From positions 1,488,001-1,552,000 of the forward strand of contig CBDFHH010000005.1 of the NCBI GenBank assembly GCA_965247665.1: 64,000 nt of DNA. Direction: 5' to 3'. Positions 41,255 to 49,114 of the stretch are shown here, piece after piece. This stretch comes from CAUZWH01 sp965247665 (lineage in GTDB: Bacteria > Pseudomonadota > Alphaproteobacteria > SHVV01). The stretch's first letter is position 1, and the number at the start of each line of letters is the position of its first letter. The position numbers were made by a program, and so were the translations under genes. A model generated the notes under the pieces. It did not search any database, had not been told where the DNA came from, and saw only the letters and a list, made by a program, of their open reading frames with translations.

Positions 41255-42424
41255 CTAGCCCGGGTTGTTGTCGCCCAAGAGGTTCCCGCCGATGCTTTCA
41301 GTGATGCGGGCGGCGGCGGTCTGGATGGAGTCACGGGCGAGGTGGGCATAGCGAGCCGTCGTTTGCACCTGGGTGTGCCCGAGCAATTTTCCGATCATGG
41401 TCAGGCTCTCGCCCAGCGCCAGCGCCCGCGAGGCAAAGCTGTGTCTCAGATCGTGGATCCGCACCTCCTCAAGGTCTGCCTGTTTGCGGATGCGCCGCCA
41501 GGGGCGTTGCAAATCGGTGAGGTGAGAGCCGGGGAGGTGGCCCGCGATGACCCAGGGGTTGTTCTCCTCACGGGGAATGGCTGACAACACCGCGCGGGCC
41601 TCAGGACCCAGTGGCACCACCCGCCCTCCGGTCTTGGCATCGGGAAGCTCGATACAGTCGTCCTTGACGTAGTCCCAGCGCAGGTCCCGTATCTCCGACA
41701 TTCGGCAGCCGGTCAGCAGAAGCAGGCGGAAGGCGGCTACTGCCGAGGGCATCTCTTCCTCGGCCTCGCGCAGGACCTGGCCCAGCCGCTCGGTCTCTTC
41801 CGGCGACAGGAACCGCTCCCGCTTGTGTTCCTTGTAGCGCTTGACATGCCGGCAGGGATTGGAGCCGTCAGGGCGCCAGCCCCAGACTTCGGCGAGCTTG
41901 AACATCTTGGATAGTACCCCGAGCGTCCGGTTGGCCTGATAGGGCTTGTCTCGCAGGCCGTGATGCAGGGCGGCGATGTCCTTGCGCTGCACCTCTGGAA
42001 CCCGCAGCTCCCCGATCACGGGGTCGATAAACAGCTTCACCGAACGGCGGTACTCTTCCCGGGTGCTCGGCTTGCAGTGGACCGGGACATATTCCTCCAG
42101 GAACCTGCGCCCGAGATCAGCCATGCTCGGCTCGGCCTCGCGTCGGGCGTCTGCATCGCGTGGATCGATGCCTTTCTTCGCAAAAGCCAATATCTCCAGC
42201 GCACGGGCACGCGCCTGATCCGGGTTCAGCGGTCCGTGAGGGCCGATGGTGAACCAGCATAGTTTCCCGTCGATGCGGGTCTGGACGACGTAGCTCTTGC
42301 GTCCCGAGCGCCGAACACGCAGGCCGAAGCCTGTGAGTTCTCCATCCCAATAGACGGTATCCGCCCCATCGGCCTTGATGGCATCGACGGAGCGCTTGGT
42401 GATACGGGGGATGCGGTTTGCCAC
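41255..42424 (-). CDS. Tyrosine recombinase / island integrase
   Basis: 389 residues, full length. It has the N-terminal DUF4102-type arm-binding domain (ITKRSVDAIKADGADTVYWDGELTGFGLRV) and a core-binding SAM-like domain from about 105. The catalytic residues are arginine in LLTGCRMSEIRDLRW, HDLRHSFASRAL (His-x-x-Arg), GHTQ histidine and tyrosine in TTARYAHLA. Its 5' end faces the attachment copy at 42614, about 190 bp away. No lesion is visible, so the element may still be mobilisable even though its cargo is decayed. Confidence 0.94.
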   Translation of the reverse strand: MANRIPRITKRSVDAIKADGADTVYWDGELTGFGLRVRRSGRKSYVVQTRIDGKLCWFTIGPHGPLNPDQARARALEILAFAKKGIDPRDADARREAEPSMADLGRRFLEEYVPVHCKPSTREEYRRSVKLFIDPVIGELRVPEVQRKDIAALHHGLRDKPYQANRTLGVLSKMFKLAEVWGWRPDGSNPCRHVKRYKEHKRERFLSPEETERLGQVLREAEEEMPSAVAAFRLLLLTGCRMSEIRDLRWDYVKDDCIELPDAKTGGRVVPLGPEARAVLSAIPREENNPWVIAGHLPGSHLTDLQRPWRRIRKQADLEEVRIHDLRHSFASRALALGESLTMIGKLLGHTQVQTTARYAHLARDSIQTAAARITESIGGNLLGDNNPG

Positions 42425-42470
42425 GGCATTGCTCCTTGACGGGAGAGGGAGAATGTATCACCATGGCTAA

Positions 42471-42521
42471 CTATTGGCAAACACTTTCAGGTAAACCGAA
42501 GCGCAACTCTGCGCACGTCTG
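42471..42521 (+). repeat. Right integrase-arm-like repeat
   Basis: ATTGGCAAACACTTT followed by an AAACC...AGCGCA segment and CGCACGTCTG. It matches 29080-29128 in order and orientation. It lies in the integrase promoter region between the gene and the attachment core, where arm sites also allow autoregulation. Confidence 0.5.
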
Positions 42522-42613
42522 TCGTAGAAAGAATCTCTGAATCCCACGTAATGCTGAGATTTATCATACTTGTGCGCACCCCTGCGCACCCCTGTCTAGA
42601 GTATGTAACGAAA

Positions 42614-42644
42614 CTCATAACCTGAAGGACGTTGGTTCAAATCC
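42614..42644 (+). other. Putative attR (tRNA-fMet remnant)
   Basis: 31 bp identical to the tRNA-fMet 3' segment except A for T at 42629. Neither the acceptor CCCCGCAACCA nor the 5' half of the tRNA is present here, so it is not a second tRNA gene. It bounds the element on the right. Confidence 0.7.
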
Positions 42645-43258
42645 TGCCCTCGCTCAATATTCGTCAGGCGGCGAAAGGCGGAGAAAGCCGGTATGCCAGC
42701 GCCATTGCCGTACACAACGAGATATTCGCGACCCGACCTGACCTGTTGGCACCTCTCTACCAGGGCTTCCACTATCACCGGCGCGGTGAAGAGACGCCTG
42801 GCCAGGAGCCCGTTACCCCGCACGAGGTTCCGATTTTCTCCAGCGTCGACGGGGTGCTGAGTTGCCGTTTTATCGAAACTTACATGCCGCCCGCAGCGAA
42901 GGAGCTCGGCATCGATATGCCGGCCGAGCTGGTCGAGGCAATCGGCTATTTCCAGGAGATCGCCGCGCGCGATGACTTCCGACTCGACATGCTCGTCGAG
43001 CCCGGTCACATGACCTTCTCCAACAATTTCGTCACCATGCATGCGAGGAGCGCCTTCGAAGACGATTCGAACGACGCGGCGACAAAACGCCTTTTCCTGC
43101 GGCTGTGGCTTGATGTCGATGCAGCCGCGAGTCGTCCGCACGTCCCTGAAGTCGCCGTGTACGACGCCGATTCGATCACCAAGCAGGAAGGGCGTACGCC
43201 GGTTTATGCCGGAGACGCGTGGTCCGAATACGAGAACGGACGCAAGCAGGTCAGCTAA
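42645..43258 (+). pseudogene. TauD/TfdA-family dioxygenase, 5'-truncated
   Basis: The frame reads KGGESRYASAIAVHNEIFATRPD, APLYQGFHYHRRGEE, EAIGYFQEIAARDDFRLDMLVEPGHMTFSNNFVTMHARSAFED and TKRLFLRLWLDVDAA. This is the C-terminal half of Fe(II)/2-oxoglutarate dioxygenases, including the distal histidine (MHARSAFED) and the 2OG-binding arginine (RLFLRLW). The N-terminal half with the HxD site is missing, cut exactly at the attachment copy. No start codon with a ribosome site is evident. Confidence 0.8.
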
Positions 43259-43467
43259 GCCGTAACCGTCGAACGTGCAGGGATGATTGGGAATTCGGTG
43301 GCGTTACGATACCTGAGTCCCGGAGAGCCGGGCGGCACTGTTGGCGCCACACGTTCTATTCCCGGATTTCGTCGCTGGTATTTTCGAGGCCCATCGATAC
43401 CGGCTTGAGCCCGGCCTGCCGGAGCCGGCAACCCGACTGCCGGTTCTCGCTTTCGACGGCTGTCGAG

Positions 43468-43866
43468 ATGCCCGCGCTTTTCGTCGACCATGATGTGCTA
43501 TGCCGCAACGTCGAGCGCATGGCCGGCTTCAGCCGCCGCCAGGGATCGGCCGTTCGGCCTCCCGCCAAGACCCGCAGAACTTCGGTGATCGCACAGGTTA
43601 TCGCGCAGGTGATCGCAGAGGTGATCGCGCACCTGCAGATCTCTGCCGGTGCGATCGGCCGGTGCGCTCGGAAGATCGGCGAGGCCGAAATCCCGGCCGC
43701 CGCCGGCGTCGCGATCGCACGGCCGCTCGAGCCGACCGCCTGCCACACCACGGTACGGGTCGACGCGATCAATGATTTCGACGAAAGCGCCGTGCGTGCG
43801 ATAAAGACACACGCTCGGTGCCGACCCTGTTCGGAGTGTCGCGCCGGTGGTATGACTCGCAGGTGA
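43468..43866 (+). pseudogene. D-threonine-aldolase/alanine-racemase-like remnant with lost centre
   Basis: From ATG 43468: MPALFVDHDVLCRNVERMAGFSRR and RPPAKTRRTSVIAQ match the N-terminus of DSD1-like PLP enzymes, with GAIGRCARKIGEAEIPAAAGVA next. In place of the barrel the frame jumps to PTACHTTVRVDAINDF, like the C-terminal metal-site region (PNHxCxTxN). The catalytic lysine motif is altered (PPAKTRR for PHxKTHK). About 250 residues are missing, and a 12-bp repeat expansion sits in the middle. Confidence 0.6.
43585..43632 (+). repeat. 12-bp tandem repeat, four copies
   Basis: GTGATCGCACAG, GTTATCGCGCAG, GTGATCGCAGAG and GTGATCGCGCAC follow each other, coding VIAQ VIAQ VIAE VIAH. It lies in the degenerate PLP-enzyme gene. 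The copies keep frame and differ by a few bases each. Confidence 0.85.
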
Positions 43867-43918
43867 CAATCATAGCTTTGGCGCGAGCCGAAAAGACGCT
43901 CGCAAGGAAGGGAGTGCC

Positions 43919-44743
43919 ATGATCACGAGACGTTTTCTGATGACTTTGGCGGCAATGTTTGCGGCGATTGCCGTTCTCGCCACCACCGCGCCCGTCAATC
44001 CGGCCGATGCGCAAACGGCCTCGGCGCTTAACGAGATCAAGAAGAACGGCAAGCTGCGTATCGGCTGGGCGGTTTGGTTCCCCTATGCCTACCGGGACTC
44101 GAAAACCAGAGAGCTGTCCGGATTCTCGATCGATTTGGGCAATGAACTGGGCAAGGCCCTCGGGGTCGAAGTCGAGTGGGTGGAAGACAGTTGGGCGACG
44201 TTGATCGCCGGATTGCAGGCCGGCAAGTTCGAGCTGAACCTGCCGATGGGCATTACGCTCAAGCGGGCCGTGGCCGTCACCTACACCTCGCCGTTCATCC
44301 AATACAATGAAGGCCTGATGGTGCCTAAAAAAGATGCCGGCAAGTACAAGCATTGGCGCGAACTCGACGTTGAGGACATGAAAATCACCGCGACGCTCGG
44401 CTCGACGACGGATGGTTTTCTCACCAAAGCGCTGGTCAATGCCGAGCTGATCCGCGCCAAGGACGGCGCGACCAGCGTCGCTCAGCTGCTGACCGGCCGC
44501 GCCGACGCGTGGGCCAACGGCTACGGCGCCTTCAAGAAATTCCTGGAGGAACGGGACGACCTCGTCGTCGTGCCCGGACCGGTAATGGCTGCGGTGCCGG
44601 TCGCGTTCGTCGTTCGTCAAGGCGACTACCATTTTCGCGAATGGATCAACTATTTCATCCGCGGTGAGCTGCAGACCGGGGCGTTGGACCGGTTGCTCGA
44701 AAAGCACGGCCTGGCCGGCTTGGTCAGTACGATGGAACCTTGA
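43919..44743 (+). CDS. Amino-acid-type ABC transporter substrate-binding protein
   Basis: 274 residues of SBP family 3 from ATG 43919 (GGGAG upstream). The signal peptide reads MITRRFLMTLAAMFAAIAVLA, with cleavage near NPADAQ. The fold markers are KNGKLRIGWAVWFPYAYRDSKT, GFSIDLGNELGKALGVEVEWVEDSWATLIAGLQAGKFEL, TLGSTTDGFLTKALV and GRADAWANGYGAF. It binds a small polar or quaternary amine/amino-acid-like solute. It pairs with the single permease at 46125, with the Rieske oxygenase gene between them. Confidence 0.92.
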   Translation: MITRRFLMTLAAMFAAIAVLATTAPVNPADAQTASALNEIKKNGKLRIGWAVWFPYAYRDSKTRELSGFSIDLGNELGKALGVEVEWVEDSWATLIAGLQAGKFELNLPMGITLKRAVAVTYTSPFIQYNEGLMVPKKDAGKYKHWRELDVEDMKITATLGSTTDGFLTKALVNAELIRAKDGATSVAQLLTGRADAWANGYGAFKKFLEERDDLVVVPGPVMAAVPVAFVVRQGDYHFREWINYFIRGELQTGALDRLLEKHGLAGLVSTMEP

Positions 44744-44868
44744 GAAGGCCATCGATCAACCGAGCGAGTGGGACTTGGTGAACACGGGCGCCGGTCACGG
44801 CGTGGCGTCGATACCGGATCGCCCGTGCCACGCCCCGCCGCACCGATAAAGTCGAAGGGAACGATCTG

Positions 44869-46035
44869 ATGTCGATCGCCGATCTCCCTTCGCTCGACGA
44901 TGCAGGCGCCGCGAATCCGTTCGCGGCGGCCGTCGAGAGCACGCTCAAGCCGCTCGGCAAAGCCAGACACGCGCCGGGCGACGTCTACGGTTCGCGCCAT
45001 GTGTTCGAGCTCGAAAAACAAAAGATCTTCATGAAGGATTGGCTGTGCGTCGCGCGTTGCGAAGAAATCGCCAATCCCGGCGACTACATGACGTTTCGCA
45101 TGCTCGGCGAACCGTTCGTCATCGCCTGCAACGAAGAAGGGGCGATCAACGCTTTTGCCAATGTCTGCGCGCATCGCGGTGTCGAAATCGCCGCCGGCGA
45201 AGGCAATACGAAAGAGTTCTCCTGCCCCTACCATGGCTGGCTCTACGACCTCAGCGGTCGGCTCGTCGGGGCGCCCTATATGAAGGAAGCCGAGGGATTC
45301 GATCCCGGCAATTGCCGTCTAAAGTCCCTGCGGGTCGGCCAGTGGGGCGGCTGGGTATTCGTCAACTTCGACCCCGAGGCGGAACCGCTCGAGAGTTTCG
45401 TGGCCGAATTCGCTGACGATTTCGGTTTCCTGCAGCAGGAGAATTGCCGGATCGGCCACAAGTTCACGATTGACTGGAAGTGCAATTGGAAGTTCGTCAT
45501 CGAGAACCTCCAGGACGTCTACCATTTCAAAACGGTGCACGCCCAAACCTTCGCCGATGACGTGACCGAGGCCGATCAGTTCAAATTCCAACTGCGCAGG
45601 CGCGGCGGAAACTTCTCGCGCTATAGCGGCGTTTCGTTTACGCCCGACGGCAAACCGCGCGTCGGCATTCTACCGTGGCTCGCCGAAGAACCCGAGGATT
45701 TAGCGGTGTTTGGCCTGCTCGCCCCGAATTTCCACATTTTGGCGCGGCGCGATTTCATACGGCCCTATTTCATGTGGCCGATCACGCCCGATACCAGCCG
45801 TGCCGTGATCTACCATCTGTTCGACAAGGATGAGGTCGAGAGACCGGGATTCTCCGCCAAGGCCGACGTGTATTTCGAGTGGTACAAAAACATCTATGCC
45901 GAAGACATTCCCGTGGTGCAGACGTTGCAAAGCATCACCGGGTCGAGCTGGTTCACGGCGGAGCGAATGTCGAAGATGGAAACCGCTATCCATCATTTCA
46001 TAACCGGCCATATCGAACGCCTCATGGCGCCCTAA
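44869..46035 (+). CDS. Rieske aromatic-ring-hydroxylating-type oxygenase, alpha subunit
   Basis: 388 residues. The Rieske [2Fe-2S] ligands are in VCAHRGVE and CPYHGWLYD (CxH...CxxH, about residues 98-121). The mononuclear iron site reads ENLQDVYHFKTVHAQTF (about 208-224) with a C-terminal carboxylate partner. This family includes ring hydroxylases and demethylases of N-methylated compounds such as stachydrine and carnitine. Placement between a solute-binding protein and permease gene suggests the oxygenase attacks the imported compound (inference). No ferredoxin or reductase gene is nearby. Confidence 0.9.
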   Translation: MSIADLPSLDDAGAANPFAAAVESTLKPLGKARHAPGDVYGSRHVFELEKQKIFMKDWLCVARCEEIANPGDYMTFRMLGEPFVIACNEEGAINAFANVCAHRGVEIAAGEGNTKEFSCPYHGWLYDLSGRLVGAPYMKEAEGFDPGNCRLKSLRVGQWGGWVFVNFDPEAEPLESFVAEFADDFGFLQQENCRIGHKFTIDWKCNWKFVIENLQDVYHFKTVHAQTFADDVTEADQFKFQLRRRGGNFSRYSGVSFTPDGKPRVGILPWLAEEPEDLAVFGLLAPNFHILARRDFIRPYFMWPITPDTSRAVIYHLFDKDEVERPGFSAKADVYFEWYKNIYAEDIPVVQTLQSITGSSWFTAERMSKMETAIHHFITGHIERLMAP

Positions 46036-46124
46036 CGCGCCGTTCCCCCACCGCGCGATTGTAACACTCTCGCTATGTGAGGACCGGCGCGTGATACGGC
46101 CGTGCCGCATGGGGAGTGCTGTCG

Positions 46125-46793
46125 ATGTCTTATGAATTCCATTTCTACGTCATCAGGGACAATTGGGAGTTTCTCATTGAGGGCGTGTGGCTCACGCTCG
46201 GGGTGACGGGCGGTGCGCTGGCGAGCAGCATGGTGCTGGGCCTGGTCTTCGGCGTCCTGCGCCTCGCAGACGCGCCGTGGCTTAAATACCCGGCGATGGC
46301 CTACATCGAAACGTTCCGCAACACGCCGGCCCTGGTCCAACTGATCTGGGTGTATTATTGCCTGCCGATTCTCACCGGGCTCGATTTGAATGCGGCGGTT
46401 TCCTGCGGCGTTGCGCTGGCGATGTACGGCGCGGCCTACAATGCGGAAATTTTCAGAGCCGGCATTCAATCGATCGAGCGCGGCCAGGTCGAAGCGGCGC
46501 ACTCGATCGGTTTAAACGCGTTTCACACGTTCCGGCACATTGTGCTGCCGCAGGCGTTTCGCCGCATGATCCCCCCGCTGGTCAACGAGTCGATCACGCT
46601 GCTCAAATTCTCGTCGCTGGTATCGGTGCTTGGTGTCGCCGACCTCACCTATCAGGCTCAGGTGCTGGCGACGACGACGTTTCGGCCGCTCGAGATCTTT
46701 ACTTTTATCGGCGCCATCTATTTCATTTTGTGCGGTTTTCTCGCGATTCTCGCGCGCATCGTCGAACGGCGGATGTCGCGGGCCTATGCGTGA
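46125..46793 (+). CDS. Amino-acid ABC transporter permease
   Basis: 222 residues from ATG 46125 with GGGGAG at 46111-46116. Five membrane helices. The HisM/GlnP-type elements are GVWLTLGVTGGALASSMVLGL, YIETFRNTPALVQLIWVYY and the EAA loop GQVEAAHSIGLNAFHTFRHIVLPQAFRRMIPPL. Only one permease and no ATPase gene are found in the neighbourhood. It may be a homodimer that borrows an ATPase. Confidence 0.92.
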   Translation: MSYEFHFYVIRDNWEFLIEGVWLTLGVTGGALASSMVLGLVFGVLRLADAPWLKYPAMAYIETFRNTPALVQLIWVYYCLPILTGLDLNAAVSCGVALAMYGAAYNAEIFRAGIQSIERGQVEAAHSIGLNAFHTFRHIVLPQAFRRMIPPLVNESITLLKFSSLVSVLGVADLTYQAQVLATTTFRPLEIFTFIGAIYFILCGFLAILARIVERRMSRAYA

Positions 46794-46863
46794 CGGCAAA
46801 GCGGCGAGAGCCGGTTCATGGTTGACGCTTCAGGGCGGCGGCAGCGGATATCGACTTTAAGAA

Positions 46864-47160
46864 ATGCTCTTCGATCCGACCGAGGGGCCCAGCGTGTTTG
46901 TCGACAATTGGTTGGTCCCAAGCGGTCTTGGCGGCGGGTCCTCCGGCACGCCGGCGCCGGTGCCGTTTGCAACCTGAAGTCGTTGCGGCGCCGGCCAAGC
47001 AAACTTCAACCTGGTCCGGTTTGAAACCTTCGCGGCGGCCATCCCGCTTCCGGCGGCCCTGCCGTTGATGCTCGCAAGCTTCGCCGGTCCCGGCCTTATC
47101 GGTCGGCGGAAACGCAAACGGGTATTGTTGCGCGCCGAAAAGCCCGCCGCTCTGCGCTCG
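46864..47160 (+). pseudogene. Remnant of a VPLPA/PEP-CTERM sorted secreted protein
   Basis: One frame reads MLFDPTEGPSVFVDNWLV up to a TGA near 46977. It then resumes as ANFNLVRFETFAAAIPLPAALPLMLASFAGPGLIGRRKRKR. The latter is a C-terminal sorting signal: proline-rich IPLPAALP motif, hydrophobic helix and basic tail, as in exosortase-type VPLPA-CTERM proteins. The body of the protein is missing. No exosortase is in the window. Confidence 0.5.
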
Positions 47161-47192
47161 CTGTTTCGTGAGAGGCGGGAGATCGTCACGCC

Positions 47193-47300
47193 AAGTCGTG
47201 GGGTAAGAGCAAGTCGTAGGGTAAGAGCAAGTCGTAGGGTAAGAGCAAGTCGTGGGGTAAGAGCAAGTCGTGGGGTGAGAGCAAGTCGTGGGGTGAGAGC
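47193..47300 (+). repeat. Six 18-bp tandem repeats abutting a start codon
   Basis: The unit AAGTCGTGGGGTAAGAGC is repeated six times without gaps (47193-47300) with only A/G changes at two positions. The last base is followed directly by ATG of the oxidoreductase gene. Each unit carries a GGGGT(A/G)AGAG purine run, so the last one supplies the Shine-Dalgarno-like sequence of that gene. Confidence 0.95.
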
Positions 47301-48359
47301 ATGATACCGAAGAAGATGAAAGCGTTCGTGACCACGGGCCATGGCGGGCTCGACATGCTCGAGTACCGGGAGGTTCCGGTTCCAACGCCCGCGGCGGGTG
47401 AGGTTTTGATCGAGGTCGGCGCGTGCGGGCTCAACAATACCGACATCTGGACCCGCCAAGGAAGCTACGGCACGGAGCGCGATCCGAACGCGGTGACGGC
47501 GACGTCGCGAAAGCCGGGCATGTTTCCGCTGATCCAGGGCTGCGATGTGGTGGGGCGCATCGTCGAACTCGGGTCGGGGGTGTCCAAATCGAGGCGAGGG
47601 GAGCGCGTGATCGTCAACCTCGTCGAGTACGATGAGAATGACCCGACCGTCATTACCGGCGGGATCGGGAGCGCGCGGCCCGGCGGCTATGCGGAATATG
47701 TCGCCGTCCGGTCGGGGAACGCCTACGCGGTCGATAGTCCGCTCGGCGATGCCGAGCTCGCTACGTTTCCCTGCGCCTACATCACCGCCGAGAACATGCT
47801 GGACGCCGCGGGTGTAAAGGAGGGCGAAACGGTGCTGGTGCCGGGGGCTTCGGGCGGCGTAGGCTCGGCGCTCCTGCAACTCGTGCCGGCGCGCGGCGCG
47901 CGGGTGGTGGCGGTCACGAGCCGCGCCAAACTTGATCAGGTGCGTACGCTCGAGCCGTTTGCCGCCGTGGCCCGCGACGAGGGCGATCTCGTCGACTCCG
48001 CCAGAGCGGCGCTCGGTTGCGATGGCGTCGAGGTGGCGGCCGACGTGGTTGGCGGACCACAATTCGGCGCGTTGCTCGCGTTGCTTGCCAGAGGCGGTCG
48101 CTACGTTACCTCCGGGGCGATTGCGGGACCGGTGGTCGCGTTGGATCTGCGAACCGTCTACCTGAAGCGCCTTAGAATGATCGGCGTGAGCCTCGGCATG
48201 GCGCGCCACTTCGAAACGGTGCTCGACCATATTCGTGCCGGCCGTATCAAACCGCTGCTCGCCGGAACCTATCCATTGGCCGACCTGAAACAAGCGCAGA
48301 CCGATTTTCTCGGCAAACGGTTTTTGGGCAATCTTGTGGTTCTACCGCGCGGAACCTGA
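47301..48359 (+). CDS. Zinc-type alcohol dehydrogenase / quinone-oxidoreductase family protein
   Basis: 352 residues of the MDR superfamily. The GroES-like N-terminal domain (VPVPTPAAGEVLIEVGACGLNNTDIWTRQG, PLIQGCDVVGRIVELG) is followed by a Rossmann domain with VLVPGASGGVGSALLQL. The catalytic-zinc cysteine of classical enzymes is Cys in GACGLNNTD and again in IQGCDVVG; the structural four-cysteine zinc loop is absent. A NAD(P)H-dependent reductase of a small carbonyl or enone is likely. It may extend the Rieske operon, although 507 bp of remnant and repeats intervene. Confidence 0.9.
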   Translation: MIPKKMKAFVTTGHGGLDMLEYREVPVPTPAAGEVLIEVGACGLNNTDIWTRQGSYGTERDPNAVTATSRKPGMFPLIQGCDVVGRIVELGSGVSKSRRGERVIVNLVEYDENDPTVITGGIGSARPGGYAEYVAVRSGNAYAVDSPLGDAELATFPCAYITAENMLDAAGVKEGETVLVPGASGGVGSALLQLVPARGARVVAVTSRAKLDQVRTLEPFAAVARDEGDLVDSARAALGCDGVEVAADVVGGPQFGALLALLARGGRYVTSGAIAGPVVALDLRTVYLKRLRMIGVSLGMARHFETVLDHIRAGRIKPLLAGTYPLADLKQAQTDFLGKRFLGNLVVLPRGT

Positions 48360-48520
48360 TCGGTTTTGCAGCGTCGCGACAATCGGCAAAGACCCGGAGG
48401 AGCGGGCGTTCGCCGATCGCGACTTCCATGCGCGCATCGGAACCGGCGCTTACCGGCTGCCAACCCGGATTTCTCACCAACGCGGGATCGGTCTTCCGGG
48501 CGCTTGTCCGGCGGGGCCGG

Positions 48521-48619
48521 TTAAGTATCCGCCTGAGCCGTCCCCCACCGGTCCCGGGAGTATCGGTAGATCTCATCGATACGGAGAGAGGCCGCTTCCT
48601 GGACGCGGACCGATGTCAT
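48521..48619 (-). pseudogene. Truncated ParE/RelE-type toxin
   Basis: ATG 48619 overlaps the antitoxin stop (ATGA) and encodes MTSVRVQEAASLRIDEIYRYSRDRWGTAQADT before TAA at 48521. This is the first third of a ParE toxin (the IYxYTRDRWGxAQA block). The catalytic core and C-terminus are not found downstream in any frame, so the toxin is dead. Confidence 0.75.
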
Positions 48620-48882
48620 GCGCCGGTCGGCGCCTTGTTCCTCGCGATGACGTCTGAAGCCGAGAGCGGATGGAACGAGGCATCCGGCGTCGCGAAGGCG
48701 CGTGCCAGTTCAGCCTTGAGGCGGTCGAAAGCCTCCCGCTCCGATCGCTCCTTGTCGCGTCGGATGAGCGCGCGAATGTACTCGCTGACGTTCTCGTAGG
48801 ACCCGGTGTCGCCGACATTGGCCGACACGAACTCGCTAAGCGCACCGCTGAGGCGAACCGTCATCGTCGTCCTACGTGGCAT
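48616..48882 (-). CDS. parD: ParD-like antitoxin
   Basis: 88 residues from ATG 48882. The ribbon-helix-helix start MPRRTTMTVRLSGALSEFVSANVG and SYENVSEYIRALIRRDKERSE are classic ParD. The C-terminal toxin-binding helix is EREAFDRLKAELARAFATPD. It overlaps a truncated toxin gene. As an orphan it may still bind its own promoter (48883-48960). Confidence 0.88.
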   Translation of the reverse strand: MPRRTTMTVRLSGALSEFVSANVGDTGSYENVSEYIRALIRRDKERSEREAFDRLKAELARAFATPDASFHPLSASDVIARNKAPTGA

Positions 48883-49114
48883 GGGCTGGTCTCCTTGCAA
48901 GGCTGTGTGTTCAATATGTTCAATATTGCACACACAGCCAAGCGGCCGTGATCGACCCGCCCGAGGCCAGCGCCCGCTCGTCAGGCGCCGTTGCAGCCGG
49001 TCTGACGATCCCTTATCTCAGCCGCAAAATGAGCTGATCCCGCGCCGTTCTCCCGGGCCCGATCCCCGGGGACACGCGATCGGCGCGTCAGCCCCGGGAA
49101 CCGCGTGGCGCGCC

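Noticed and set aside
42596..42660. Second tRNA-Met gene at 42.6 kb
   Set aside because: Only the anticodon-to-T-arm segment matches; the 5' half and acceptor stem are absent.
47186..47446. CRISPR-like array at the 18-bp repeats
   Set aside because: Units are contiguous without unique spacers and no cas genes are present.
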